DNA from: Ornithomonoglobus_A sp045612845
GTDB lineage: Bacteria; Bacillota; Clostridia; UBA1381
Direction of reading: 5' to 3'
Length of the DNA: 64,000 bases
Assembly (NCBI GenBank): GCA_045612845.1
Contig: JAZKZV010000012.1
Location: 145,265-209,264 of the forward strand
Shown in pieces: positions 32,836 through 41,041 of the stretch; within the stretch, counting starts at the first letter, position 1, and every line of letters starts with the position of its first letter. Under the pieces are notes generated by a model. That model was not told where the DNA came from, searched no databases, and saw nothing but the letters and a program-made list of their open reading frames with translations. The position numbers and the translations under genes were made by a program.

Positions 32836-35481
32836 ATGAGAAATATGGGTGTAAATGAAATAAGAGAAAAATTCCTGAGCTTTTTCGAAACAAAGGGATG
32901 TCTGAGACTTGGCAGTTTTTCTCTTGTTCCTAAAAATGATAATAGCTTGCTTTTAATAAATTCAGGAATGGCACCAATGAAATTATGGTTTACCGGTGCT
33001 GAAATTCCGCCAAGAAAAAGAGTAACTACGTGTCAGAAATGTATCAGAACAGGTGATATCGAAAATGTTGGTAAAACTGCAAGACATGGTACATTCTTCG
33101 AGATGCTCGGTAACTTTTCTTTTGGTGATTATTTTAAAAGAGAGGCAACTGCGTGGGCATGGGAGTTTTTTACAAAGGTTATGGAAATTCCCGAAGAAAA
33201 GCTATGGGTGTCTGTTTATGAAAAGGACGACGAGGCAAGAGATATATGGGTAAATGAGGTTGGTGTAAATGCAGACAGAATAGTTAAACTTGGTAAAGAG
33301 GATAACTTCTGGGAGCATGGTACAGGCCCTTGTGGACCTTGTTCTGAAATATATTTTGACAGAGGCGAAAAATACGGTTGCGGAAGTCCTGACTGTTGTG
33401 TGGGTTGTGATTGCGACAGATTTATGGAAGTCTGGAATCTTGTATTTACACAATATGATAAAGACGAAAACGATAACTATAATCCATTGCCTAACCCTAA
33501 TATAGATACAGGTATGGGTCTTGAGAGACTTGCGGTTGTTATGCAGGATGTAGATAACCTCTTCGAGGTTGATACAGTCCAGGATGTTATGAAACATATA
33601 TGCAAGATTGCAGCTGTTGAGTATAAAAAAGACGAAAAGAAGGACGTATCCCTGAGAGTTATTACAGACCATATAAGAAGTACTGTAATGATGGTATCTG
33701 ATGGCGTAATACCATCTAATGAGGGTAAGGGATATGTTTTAAGACGTCTTTTGAGACGTGCTGCAAGACACGGTAAGCTGTTGAACATCAACAGACAATT
33801 CCTTTATGAGGTTGCAAACACTGTTATAGAGGCGTCAAAGCAGGCATATCCTGAACTTGAAGAAAAGAAAGATTATATTACTAAAATAATCAAAAAAGAA
33901 GAAGAGCGTTTTGAGGCAACAATAGATAATGGTCTTATTGTTTTAAATCAGTATATTGATGCTGCAAAACAAGAGGGAAGAAGTGCACTTAGCGGTGAGG
34001 AAGCCTTTAAATTGCACGACACATATGGGTTCCCGCTTGATTTAACTATCGAAATGGCAGAAGAGAATGGTATTAGTGTTGATGTTGATGGTTTTAATAA
34101 AACTATGGATACTCAAAAGAAGCTTGCACGTGATGCAAGAAAAGACGGTTCAAGCTGGGATGCTGACGAGGCATATGATTTTGAGCTTGAAAATGCCCAA
34201 ACTGAATTTGTAGGATATGACAACTCAAACCTTGACGCTCAAAGTGTAGTTCTTGGTATTGTTTCCAATGGCGAAATAACTTCTTCAATACAAGAGGGTG
34301 CAACAGGAATTATAGTAACCGAGAAAACTCCTTTCTATGCTGAAATGGGCGGTCAGGAAGGTGATTGCGGTGTAATTTGCAAAGACAATGCAAAAGCGGT
34401 TGTAAACTATACAAGAAAGACGGGAGACGGAACATATCTTCATGAGGTAGAAGTTGTAAGCGGAGAGTTTGTGGTAAATGATACTGTTACTCTTAGTGTA
34501 GATAAAGCGAACAGACTTGATATTGCAAGAAATCACAGTGCAACTCATTTACTTCACAAAGCATTAAAGGATGTTTTAGGTACACATGTTGCACAGGCAG
34601 GTTCGCTTGTTGCATCTTCAAGACTTCGTTTTGACTTTTCACACTTTGAAGCTATGACACAAGAGCAGATTAAAGATGTAGAGAGTCGTGTAAATGACGC
34701 TATCTTAAGAAACCTTGAAATTATAGTGCGTGAATTACCTATAGAAGAGGCAAAGAATCTTGGTGCAGAGGCACAATTTGGCGAGAAGTACGGAGATGTT
34801 GTAAGAGTTGTATCTATGGGTGATTACAGTGTTGAATTCTGCGGTGGTACTCATCTGGATAATACATCAACATGCGGATTATTCAAGATAATAAGTGAAG
34901 GCGGAGTTGCTGCAGGTGTAAGACGTATCGAGGCAGTTACCGGTAAGGGTGTATTAGAATACATTGCTGAAAAAGATGCACTTGTTGAACGTACTGCAAC
35001 TGCACTAAAGACCAATCTTATAAATGAGATAGATAAAAAAGCACAGAGTATGGCTGCAGAACTTAAAGATGCCCAAAAATCAATAGAGAGTATCGAAGCA
35101 AAGCTTGCCTCTGCAAAAGCAAACGATATTATGGCAGGTATTAAGCACATAAAAGATATCGATGTTTTAACAGCTCAGCTTGATGGTTCAAATATCGACG
35201 CGCTTAAGAATGTCGCAGATAATTTCAAGAGTAAGAGCGAATGTGGAGTTATTGTTCTTGCAGCGAATACTGACGGTAAAATAACATTTGTCGCAATGGC
35301 AACAAAAGATGCAGTTAATAAGGGTGTACATTGCGGAAATATAATTAAGGAAATCACAGCAGTTGCAGGTGGTCGTGGCGGCGGAAAGCCTGATATGGCA
35401 CAGGGCGGCGGAGTTGACAGCACAAAGATAGATGATGCTCTTGCAAAGGTCGACGATTTAATAATTTCTATGACAAACTAA
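32836..35481 (+). CDS. alaS: Alanyl-tRNA synthetase
   Basis: AlaS charges tRNA-Ala and hydrolyses Ser- and Gly-tRNA-Ala. The 881-residue class II enzyme has the catalytic domain (about 1-240, with LLLINSGMAPMK and ARHGTFFEMLGNFSFGDYF), a Cys-rich insert (YGCGSPDCCVGCDCDRFMEVWN), the tRNA-binding domain, the editing domain with HSATHLLHKAL and CGGTHLDNT zinc motifs (near 570 and 672), and a C-terminal DHHA1-like domain with GGRGGGKPDMAQGGG. A TTG six codons upstream is possible, but GAAAGGA favours this ATG. No T-box leader is seen; it depends on the glyA promoter. Confidence 0.98.
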   Translation: MRNMGVNEIREKFLSFFETKGCLRLGSFSLVPKNDNSLLLINSGMAPMKLWFTGAEIPPRKRVTTCQKCIRTGDIENVGKTARHGTFFEMLGNFSFGDYFKREATAWAWEFFTKVMEIPEEKLWVSVYEKDDEARDIWVNEVGVNADRIVKLGKEDNFWEHGTGPCGPCSEIYFDRGEKYGCGSPDCCVGCDCDRFMEVWNLVFTQYDKDENDNYNPLPNPNIDTGMGLERLAVVMQDVDNLFEVDTVQDVMKHICKIAAVEYKKDEKKDVSLRVITDHIRSTVMMVSDGVIPSNEGKGYVLRRLLRRAARHGKLLNINRQFLYEVANTVIEASKQAYPELEEKKDYITKIIKKEEERFEATIDNGLIVLNQYIDAAKQEGRSALSGEEAFKLHDTYGFPLDLTIEMAEENGISVDVDGFNKTMDTQKKLARDARKDGSSWDADEAYDFELENAQTEFVGYDNSNLDAQSVVLGIVSNGEITSSIQEGATGIIVTEKTPFYAEMGGQEGDCGVICKDNAKAVVNYTRKTGDGTYLHEVEVVSGEFVVNDTVTLSVDKANRLDIARNHSATHLLHKALKDVLGTHVAQAGSLVASSRLRFDFSHFEAMTQEQIKDVESRVNDAILRNLEIIVRELPIEEAKNLGAEAQFGEKYGDVVRVVSMGDYSVEFCGGTHLDNTSTCGLFKIISEGGVAAGVRRIEAVTGKGVLEYIAEKDALVERTATALKTNLINEIDKKAQSMAAELKDAQKSIESIEAKLASAKANDIMAGIKHIKDIDVLTAQLDGSNIDALKNVADNFKSKSECGVIVLAANTDGKITFVAMATKDAVNKGVHCGNIIKEITAVAGGRGGGKPDMAQGGGVDSTKIDDALAKVDDLIISMTN

Positions 35482-35499
35482 CAAAGGAGATTATAGAAA

Positions 35500-35841
35500 A
35501 TGGATTGCTTATTTTGTAAAATAATTGCAGGTGAAATCCCCTCAGATAGAGTCTATGAAGACGAAATGGTCTTAGCATTCAGGGATATCGACCCACAGGC
35601 ACCTGAGCATATTATAATTATTCCTAAAGAACATATTTCAAGTGCTAATGATATAACAGCAGACAATGCAAAATATATATCTGCCATATGGGAGCAAATT
35701 CCACAAATTGCAAAGAAACTTGGCATATCCGAGGATGGATACAGAGTTGTAAATAACTGTGGTCAAAATGGTGGTCAGACAGTTAATCATATACACTTTC
35801 ATCTTATGGGTGGCAGAGCATTTTCGTGGCCGGCCGGTTAA
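35500..35841 (+). CDS. HIT-family nucleotide-binding protein (HinT-like)
   Basis: The 113-residue protein is a histidine-triad hydrolase of the HinT branch, which removes AMP from phosphoramidates and aminoacyl adenylates. It begins CLFCKIIAGEIPSDRVYED, has FRDIDPQAPEHIIIIPKEH, and carries the triad HIHFHLMGG near residue 97 with the C-terminal W typical of HinT. Its place after alaS fits the family's activity on aminoacyl-adenylates. It ends the glyA-alaS unit. Confidence 0.95.
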   Translation: MDCLFCKIIAGEIPSDRVYEDEMVLAFRDIDPQAPEHIIIIPKEHISSANDITADNAKYISAIWEQIPQIAKKLGISEDGYRVVNNCGQNGGQTVNHIHFHLMGGRAFSWPAG

Positions 35842-35860
35842 TTATCTAAATAAGATGTTC

Positions 35861-35889
35861 GGGCAGAATATAAGATTTCTGCCCTTTTT
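35861..35889 (+). terminator. Terminator of glyA-alaS-HIT
   Basis: GGGCAGAA pairs with TTCTGCCC and is followed by five T. Confidence 0.88.
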
Positions 35890-35919
35890 CTTATAAAAAA
35901 GCATTGGAGATAGTTTTTT

Positions 35920-36660
35920 ATGAGTATTATAAGTGAATATAAGGGTAACGAATTCTATTTTCATCATTCTGAGGATTTGTATAAACCTCATAATAAAAGT
36001 ATATTTAATCCGCATATACACGATAAATGTGAGTTGTACTATTTTATTTCGGGCGAGGCAACTATGCTCATTGATGGTGCAGAAATAGAGTTAATGGAAA
36101 ATACTGTTGTTCTTATGAAACCCGGAACAACCCATATGGTTAATCTTACGGGTAACAGTAATTATGAACGAATGGCTTTGATTTTCCCCAATAATAGCAG
36201 ATTTGATTTTGATTATAGCGTGTTCTATGATACCAATAAATTTATTTTGGAGTGTCTTAATACTATAATTAGCTCACAAAATAAAGAACTATGTTTCAAT
36301 AGTTTTATTGGTGCGATGATTTATAAAATCTCAGAGTCTGATTCAGTAAAAACTCCTGAGGATGAGATTGTTAAATACATATGTAATCATTTGAATGAGG
36401 ATATTACATTAAATTCTATTGCAGAGCATTTTTATATAAGCAAGGAGTATTTGTGCAGAAAATTCAAGCAACAAACGGGAATGGGTGTATGGGAGTTTAT
36501 AACTAAAAAAAGACTCATATGCGCAAGAGAAAATATAATGCTATATAAAAGTGTAAAAAAAGGATATCTTGCAAGCGGTTTTAATGATTACTCCTCTTTT
36601 TACAGACAATATGTAAAGTTTTTTAAGAGCTCCCCAAAAGATGATTTAGAAAAAGGTTAA
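35920..36660 (+). CDS. AraC-family transcriptional regulator
   Basis: The 246-residue protein has an N-terminal cupin sensor (PHIHDKCELYYFISGEATMLI, about residues 30-50, with the metal- or sugar-site histidines) and a C-terminal AraC double helix-turn-helix (about 150-240, ITLNSIAEHFYISKEYLCRKF). It is 90 bases upstream of nagB and nagA on the same strand and is the likely controller of that pair. The inducer is unknown, probably an amino sugar or its phosphate. Confidence 0.9.
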   Translation: MSIISEYKGNEFYFHHSEDLYKPHNKSIFNPHIHDKCELYYFISGEATMLIDGAEIELMENTVVLMKPGTTHMVNLTGNSNYERMALIFPNNSRFDFDYSVFYDTNKFILECLNTIISSQNKELCFNSFIGAMIYKISESDSVKTPEDEIVKYICNHLNEDITLNSIAEHFYISKEYLCRKFKQQTGMGVWEFITKKRLICARENIMLYKSVKKGYLASGFNDYSSFYRQYVKFFKSSPKDDLEKG

Positions 36661-36750
36661 TATATGCAATGTTATCTGTTAAAAATCACAATGGACTTTT
36701 TCTTTGTAATAATATAAAATAAGGATATAAAATAAATTCAGGAGGTTATT

Positions 36751-37518
36751 ATGAATACAATAATAAAAGACAATCTTAAAATTGAAGTTTTTGAGACAAG
36801 AGATTTAATGGGACAGGCGGTAGCAAAAGATGTGGCAACCAAAATTAACGAGCTTTTAGCGGAAAAAGAATACATAAATATGATATTTGCCGCAGCACCA
36901 TCTCAGTTGGATATGTTGGCACACCTTTTAAAACATGACATTGACTGGACAAGAGTTAATGCGTTTCACATGGATGAATATGTTGGACTCAGCGAAGATG
37001 CACCGCAAGGCTTTGGCAACTTTTTGGCAAAGTATATATTTGATATAGCACCATTCCGTTCAGTTAATTATATAAATGGTCAGACTGATAATGTTGAGGA
37101 AGAATGTGCAAGATATACAAAGCTTATAAAGGAATATCCTACAGACATTGTTTGTCTTGGAATTGGCGAAAATGGACATATTGCATTTAATGACCCTGAT
37201 GAAGCAGACTTTAATGACAAAGCAGTCATAAAACCTGTTATGCTTGATGATATGTGTCGTCAGCAACAAGTTAACGATGGTTGCTTTGCACATATTGATG
37301 AAGTTCCTAAAACTGCACTTACACTAACAGTTCCAACTCTTTTTGCGGGAAAATATCTGTTCTGTACTGTTCCGGCACCTACAAAGGCAAATGCAGTAAG
37401 GGAAGTTGCAACAACAGATAGAATTGACGAGCATTGTCCTGCAACAATTATGAGAAAACATGCAAATGCTATTATGTATTGTGATGCGGACAGCGGTAAA
37501 TATATAATAGGAGAATAA
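36751..37518 (+). CDS. nagB: Glucosamine-6-phosphate deaminase-like protein (NagB family)
   Basis: NagB converts glucosamine-6-phosphate to fructose-6-phosphate and ammonia. The 255-residue protein has the family motifs FHMDEYVGL (general-base Asp, near residue 75), LGIGENGHIAFNDPDEADF (near 145) and a C-terminal PATIMRKHANAIMYCD. In place of NEP it has NDP, and GENGH replaces the GxDGH of the E. coli enzyme, so it belongs to a divergent NagB-like branch. With nagA six bases downstream the deaminase role is well supported by context. Confidence 0.88.
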   Translation: MNTIIKDNLKIEVFETRDLMGQAVAKDVATKINELLAEKEYINMIFAAAPSQLDMLAHLLKHDIDWTRVNAFHMDEYVGLSEDAPQGFGNFLAKYIFDIAPFRSVNYINGQTDNVEEECARYTKLIKEYPTDIVCLGIGENGHIAFNDPDEADFNDKAVIKPVMLDDMCRQQQVNDGCFAHIDEVPKTALTLTVPTLFAGKYLFCTVPAPTKANAVREVATTDRIDEHCPATIMRKHANAIMYCDADSGKYIIGE

Positions 37519-37523
37519 TTAAA

Positions 37524-38681
37524 ATGATAGTACTTACTAACGGTAAACTGATTATTGATGATGAAATTATCACCGGTAAAAATCTGTATATAGATAATGG
37601 AATTATTACCGATATATCAGATAAGCCGCTTTCGCCTGAAATATCAGTAATAGATGTTGAGGGAAATTACATTTCTCCCGGATTTATTGATATGCATACA
37701 CATGGTGCTGCAGGACATTGTTATGCAGAAACTGATGAAGATGGCATATTTGAGGCTGCAAAGTATCAGTTATCACATGGTGCAACATCGGTTTTACCTA
37801 CAATTGGTGCAACAACAATACCTAATACATTATCTGCACTCAAGAGCATAAGAAAATGTAAAGATAAAAGCTTCCCATCAAACAATATTGTTGGAATACA
37901 TCTTGAGGGACCGTATTTTTCTAAGGAAATGTGCGGTGCGCAGAATACAGATTTTATTACTGAGCCAATAAAAGAAGATTATGAAAATATTGTAAGTGAA
38001 TATGGAGATTGTGTTAAAATCTGGAGTTATGCACCCGAGAATGATAAGGGCGGTGAGTTTTGTAAATATATAAGCTCACATGGAATAATACCAATAGCAG
38101 GGCATACATCTGCAAAATATGACCACATGCTTGTGGCTATGGAAAATGGTTGTAAGGGTATTACTCATCTGTTCTCTTGTACGTCAACGATTACAAGGGA
38201 AGGTGGTTTTAGAAAATTAGGAGTTATAGAAACTGCATTTTTACATGACGAACTTTATACAGAGATAATCGCAGACGGTAAACATCTTCCCCCTGAACTT
38301 ATAAAACTTATATACAAAATCAAAGGCAGTGATAAGATATGTCTTGTTACTGACTCATTGGCTGTAGCGGGAACAAAAACCGATACAGGTGTTATGAGCG
38401 GAACAAGATACATTATAGAAGATGATGTGTGCAAATTGTACGACAGAAGTGCTTTTGCAGGCTCTATAGCAACTGCAGACAGATGCGTTCGTGTATGCAC
38501 AAAAGAGGCAGATATTCCTCTTACTGAGGCGGTTAAAATGATGACAAAAATACCTGCACAAATATTAAACTTAAACAAGGGACAGATAAAGACAGGATAC
38601 GATGCAGATATTGTCGTTTTTGATGATAATATAAACATCAAAAAAGTATTTGTCGGTGGAAACCTTGTTTTACAAAACTGA
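37524..38681 (+). CDS. nagA: N-acetylglucosamine-6-phosphate deacetylase
   Basis: NagA deacetylates GlcNAc-6-phosphate to give GlcN-6-phosphate for NagB. The 385-residue amidohydrolase shows the metal motif DMHTHGAAGH (near residue 55), HLEGPYF with the Glu ligand (near 125), AGHTSAKYDH (His, near 193), GITHLFSC (His, near 215) and the catalytic Asp in VTDSLAVAGT (near 275). It directly follows nagB after a five-base gap with GGAG, so the pair is one operon. Confidence 0.95.
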   Translation: MIVLTNGKLIIDDEIITGKNLYIDNGIITDISDKPLSPEISVIDVEGNYISPGFIDMHTHGAAGHCYAETDEDGIFEAAKYQLSHGATSVLPTIGATTIPNTLSALKSIRKCKDKSFPSNNIVGIHLEGPYFSKEMCGAQNTDFITEPIKEDYENIVSEYGDCVKIWSYAPENDKGGEFCKYISSHGIIPIAGHTSAKYDHMLVAMENGCKGITHLFSCTSTITREGGFRKLGVIETAFLHDELYTEIIADGKHLPPELIKLIYKIKGSDKICLVTDSLAVAGTKTDTGVMSGTRYIIEDDVCKLYDRSAFAGSIATADRCVRVCTKEADIPLTEAVKMMTKIPAQILNLNKGQIKTGYDADIVVFDDNINIKKVFVGGNLVLQN

Positions 38682-38690
38682 TTATACAGA

Positions 38691-38723
38691 CAACATCTAT
38701 TGTATGATAGATGTTGTTTTTTT
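38691..38723 (+). terminator. Terminator of nagB-nagA
   Basis: CAACATCTAT pairs with ATAGATGTTG around TGTATG, followed by seven T. Confidence 0.9.
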
Positions 38724-38750
38724 GTTAAAATATAAAGATTTGCAAAAACA

Positions 38751-38780
38751 TTGACTTTTCGACACTGATTGTGCTATAAT
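38751..38780 (+). promoter_or_regulatory. Sigma-A promoter for the membrane-anchored unknown gene
   Basis: TTGACT, 18-base spacer, TATAAT with TGC before the -10. Confidence 0.75.
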
Positions 38781-38836
38781 TTGTATTATAATGTTGTAAA
38801 ATATTCTATTTTTGGTAAATTATAGGGTGTGTTAGA

Positions 38837-39580
38837 ATGGAAATGTTTGTAATAATTCTTTTAATAGCATTATTTATTGTTACTGCATTTTTTATCATAA
38901 GAAAAAACAGATATAAAACATATGATGTTAATTGGTCTTTATATGATGTTCTTGTCGGCTCGTTTGGTTCAAAAGAACAGTTTAGAGATAACCTTGTGAG
39001 AAACTATTATTATGTGCCTGCAAAACACATAAATTCAGTAAAGTCTCCAATTACCTATGTTGCATTATATCAGTCAAATAAATTATTTGGCGATGATTCG
39101 GGTATACGATATTATGGGCGTATAACAGAATCTAAGCTTGTAAAAAGAAAGGATATTGATTTCCCCGTTCACCTTAATAATGGGGAAGAACTCTATTATA
39201 TTTTTAGTATTGAAGAATGGAAGATGCTTCCGCGTACAATATCTGTTAAATATGAATATGTGTCTGCACCAAAGTTTACTAATATGTTTCTCTTGACACA
39301 TTGTGCTGATTCGTATGAGTTATTTAATGTGGGGACACAAAAAGAGTATCAATTATTATTGTCATTAAACAATATGATAAGTGATGTAAATCAAAGGTCT
39401 GAAAAACAGGGTATTTATCGCATTTGTAATGGATTAAAAATAAGACGGTCTAACGAAAAATTTAATATATTATACAAAAGAAAGCCTGTTTTTAAAACAT
39501 CACTTAAGGTATCGGATTTTATATATAATCCGCGCGGCTATTATATTATGATTAAAGAAAAAACCAGTAAATATTTTTAA
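38837..39580 (+). CDS. Unknown protein with one N-terminal membrane helix
   Basis: I do not recognise this 247-residue protein. Residues 3-22 form one hydrophobic helix (FVIILLIALFIVTAFFII), followed by a basic stretch, so the remainder is probably cytoplasmic. The body is rich in aromatic residues and Lys, with YVALYQSNKLF, IRYYGRITE and a paired-strand pattern that recalls nuclease-associated beta domains, but no catalytic set is visible. It is followed 31 bases later by a small EamA-type transporter gene and is not obviously linked to the sugar genes. Confidence 0.7.
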   Translation: MEMFVIILLIALFIVTAFFIIRKNRYKTYDVNWSLYDVLVGSFGSKEQFRDNLVRNYYYVPAKHINSVKSPITYVALYQSNKLFGDDSGIRYYGRITESKLVKRKDIDFPVHLNNGEELYYIFSIEEWKMLPRTISVKYEYVSAPKFTNMFLLTHCADSYELFNVGTQKEYQLLLSLNNMISDVNQRSEKQGIYRICNGLKIRRSNEKFNILYKRKPVFKTSLKVSDFIYNPRGYYIMIKEKTSKYF

Positions 39581-39611
39581 TATAGCATATAAAAATGGGG
39601 GGGTAATACAT

Positions 39612-40025
39612 ATGTGGTTTATATTTGCGTTGCTATCTGCGGTTTTTGCTGCGCTTACATCTATACTTGCCAAAATTGGTATTGAGGGAGTAAATTCAAA
39701 TCTTGCAACAGCACTAAGAACGGTAGTAGTTCTCATTATGGCATGGGTGATGGTGTTTTTGACAAATGTACAGGGCAGCATTGTAGATATAAGTAAAAAG
39801 AGCTGGATATTCCTTATATTATCCGGGCTGGCAACAGGTGCTTCGTGGTTATGTTATTATAAGGCTTTACAAATCGGACAAGCAAGTAAAGTCATTCCTG
39901 TTGATAAATTGAGTGTAGTATTTACGTTGATTCTTGCATTTGTATTCCTACACGAAACATTTACATTAAAATCCTTAATAGGCTGCATTTTAATAGGTGT
40001 TGGTACATTATTTATGGTTATTTAA
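39612..40025 (+). CDS. Half-size EamA (DMT) transporter
   Basis: The 137-residue protein is one EamA repeat, with about five transmembrane helices: FALLSAVFAALTSILAKIGI at the start, WLCYYKALQIGQASKVIPVDKLSVVFT in the middle, and LIGCILIGVGTLFMV at the end. Full DMT transporters have two repeats in about 290 residues, so this half-size form would dimerise. Substrate unknown; relatives export amino acids or other small metabolites. It follows AGGGGGG-like sequence and ends before a clear terminator. Confidence 0.88.
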   Translation: MWFIFALLSAVFAALTSILAKIGIEGVNSNLATALRTVVVLIMAWVMVFLTNVQGSIVDISKKSWIFLILSGLATGASWLCYYKALQIGQASKVIPVDKLSVVFTLILAFVFLHETFTLKSLIGCILIGVGTLFMVI

Positions 40026-40044
40026 GGGTAAAAAAGAATAAAAC

Positions 40045-40079
40045 CTCCTGTGGTATAATAAGCCATAGGAGCTTTTTTT
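40045..40079 (+). terminator. Terminator after the EamA gene
   Basis: CTCCTGTGG pairs with CCATAGGAG (one G-U pair), followed by seven T. Confidence 0.88.
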
Positions 40080-40127
40080 GTTGTATCAAAAAGTCATATA
40101 ATTTTATCATATAATTATAGCAAAAGC

Positions 40128-40156
40128 TTGACAAGTGTGCTATAATTTATTATAGT
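40128..40156 (+). promoter_or_regulatory. Sigma-A promoter for the AraC-glycosidase-SIS operon
   Basis: TTGACA, 17-base spacer, TATAGT. A second TATAAT with TGC lies within the spacer. Confidence 0.7.
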
Positions 40157-40211
40157 ACATTCATAATGGTATTATTGAATTGTCATATGATTCGCAGAAT
40201 ATGGAGGAATT

Positions 40212-41027
40212 ATGAAAGTAATAGGATGGGAAGACGTTTATAATTGTAATTATACATTAAACGAGATAAATTCATTTAGACAACATTGGGATATTACAAA
40301 TACATTTAGTTGTATAGGCAGACCTAAAATTATGCAGATGTTTTTGTATCTTGATGGGTTAGATGCTGATTATACACTGAAAAATGGTGAAAAAATTTAT
40401 GCAAAAGACGGTGCGCTAATATATATACCCATTGGCATTGAATATGTTGTCAGATTTTATGGCAAAAGAAAAACGACTCCAAACTCTGTTGCAATAAGAT
40501 TTTTTATAAATGATATGGATGGCATTCAATTTAATTTGAGTGATCGTATAGAAGTTTTTAATTCTGTTGAATGTAGCCAGTTAATTAAAAAAATAAATAA
40601 TGCCGGAGAGGCAGTGCCGGTGTGTTATGGTGAATTAAAGGCGGGTATGTATGAACTTGTATCACTTTTGAGTAAGCATAAGAAAAATAAAAAGTTTGAT
40701 AAATTCTCGGTAATAGAAAAAGGTATTTCATACATAGACTGCAATTTTGAAAAAGATTTTAATATAAAAGACATTGCCGATATGTGTAATGTAAGTGAGA
40801 TATATTTTAGGAAACTGTTTAAAAAATATTCGGGTTATTCTCCCGTGGAGTATAAAGCAAGAAAAAAGATAGAAAGAGCAAAAAGTTATCTTATATATGG
40901 GAACCTTAATGTAAGTGAGATAGCTCAATATTTAGGGTATACAGATACTTCGTATTTTTGTAAGCAATTTAAGATGTATACAGGCACAACACCCATGGAC
41001 TACAAAAATAATTTTGAAAATCAATAA
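40212..41027 (+). CDS. AraC-family transcriptional regulator
   Basis: The 271-residue protein has an N-terminal cupin-type ligand domain (about 25-110, AKDGALIYIPIGIEYVVRFYG) and a C-terminal AraC domain (about 170-268) with NIKDIADMCNVSEIYFRKLF and LNVSEIAQYLGYTDTSYFCK, QFKMYTGTTPMDY. It leads the operon and is 14 bases upstream of the glycosidase-like gene, so it probably activates it in response to the glycan or its breakdown product. Confidence 0.93.
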   Translation: MKVIGWEDVYNCNYTLNEINSFRQHWDITNTFSCIGRPKIMQMFLYLDGLDADYTLKNGEKIYAKDGALIYIPIGIEYVVRFYGKRKTTPNSVAIRFFINDMDGIQFNLSDRIEVFNSVECSQLIKKINNAGEAVPVCYGELKAGMYELVSLLSKHKKNKKFDKFSVIEKGISYIDCNFEKDFNIKDIADMCNVSEIYFRKLFKKYSGYSPVEYKARKKIERAKSYLIYGNLNVSEIAQYLGYTDTSYFCKQFKMYTGTTPMDYKNNFENQ

Positions 41028-41041
41028 AGGAGATATATAAA

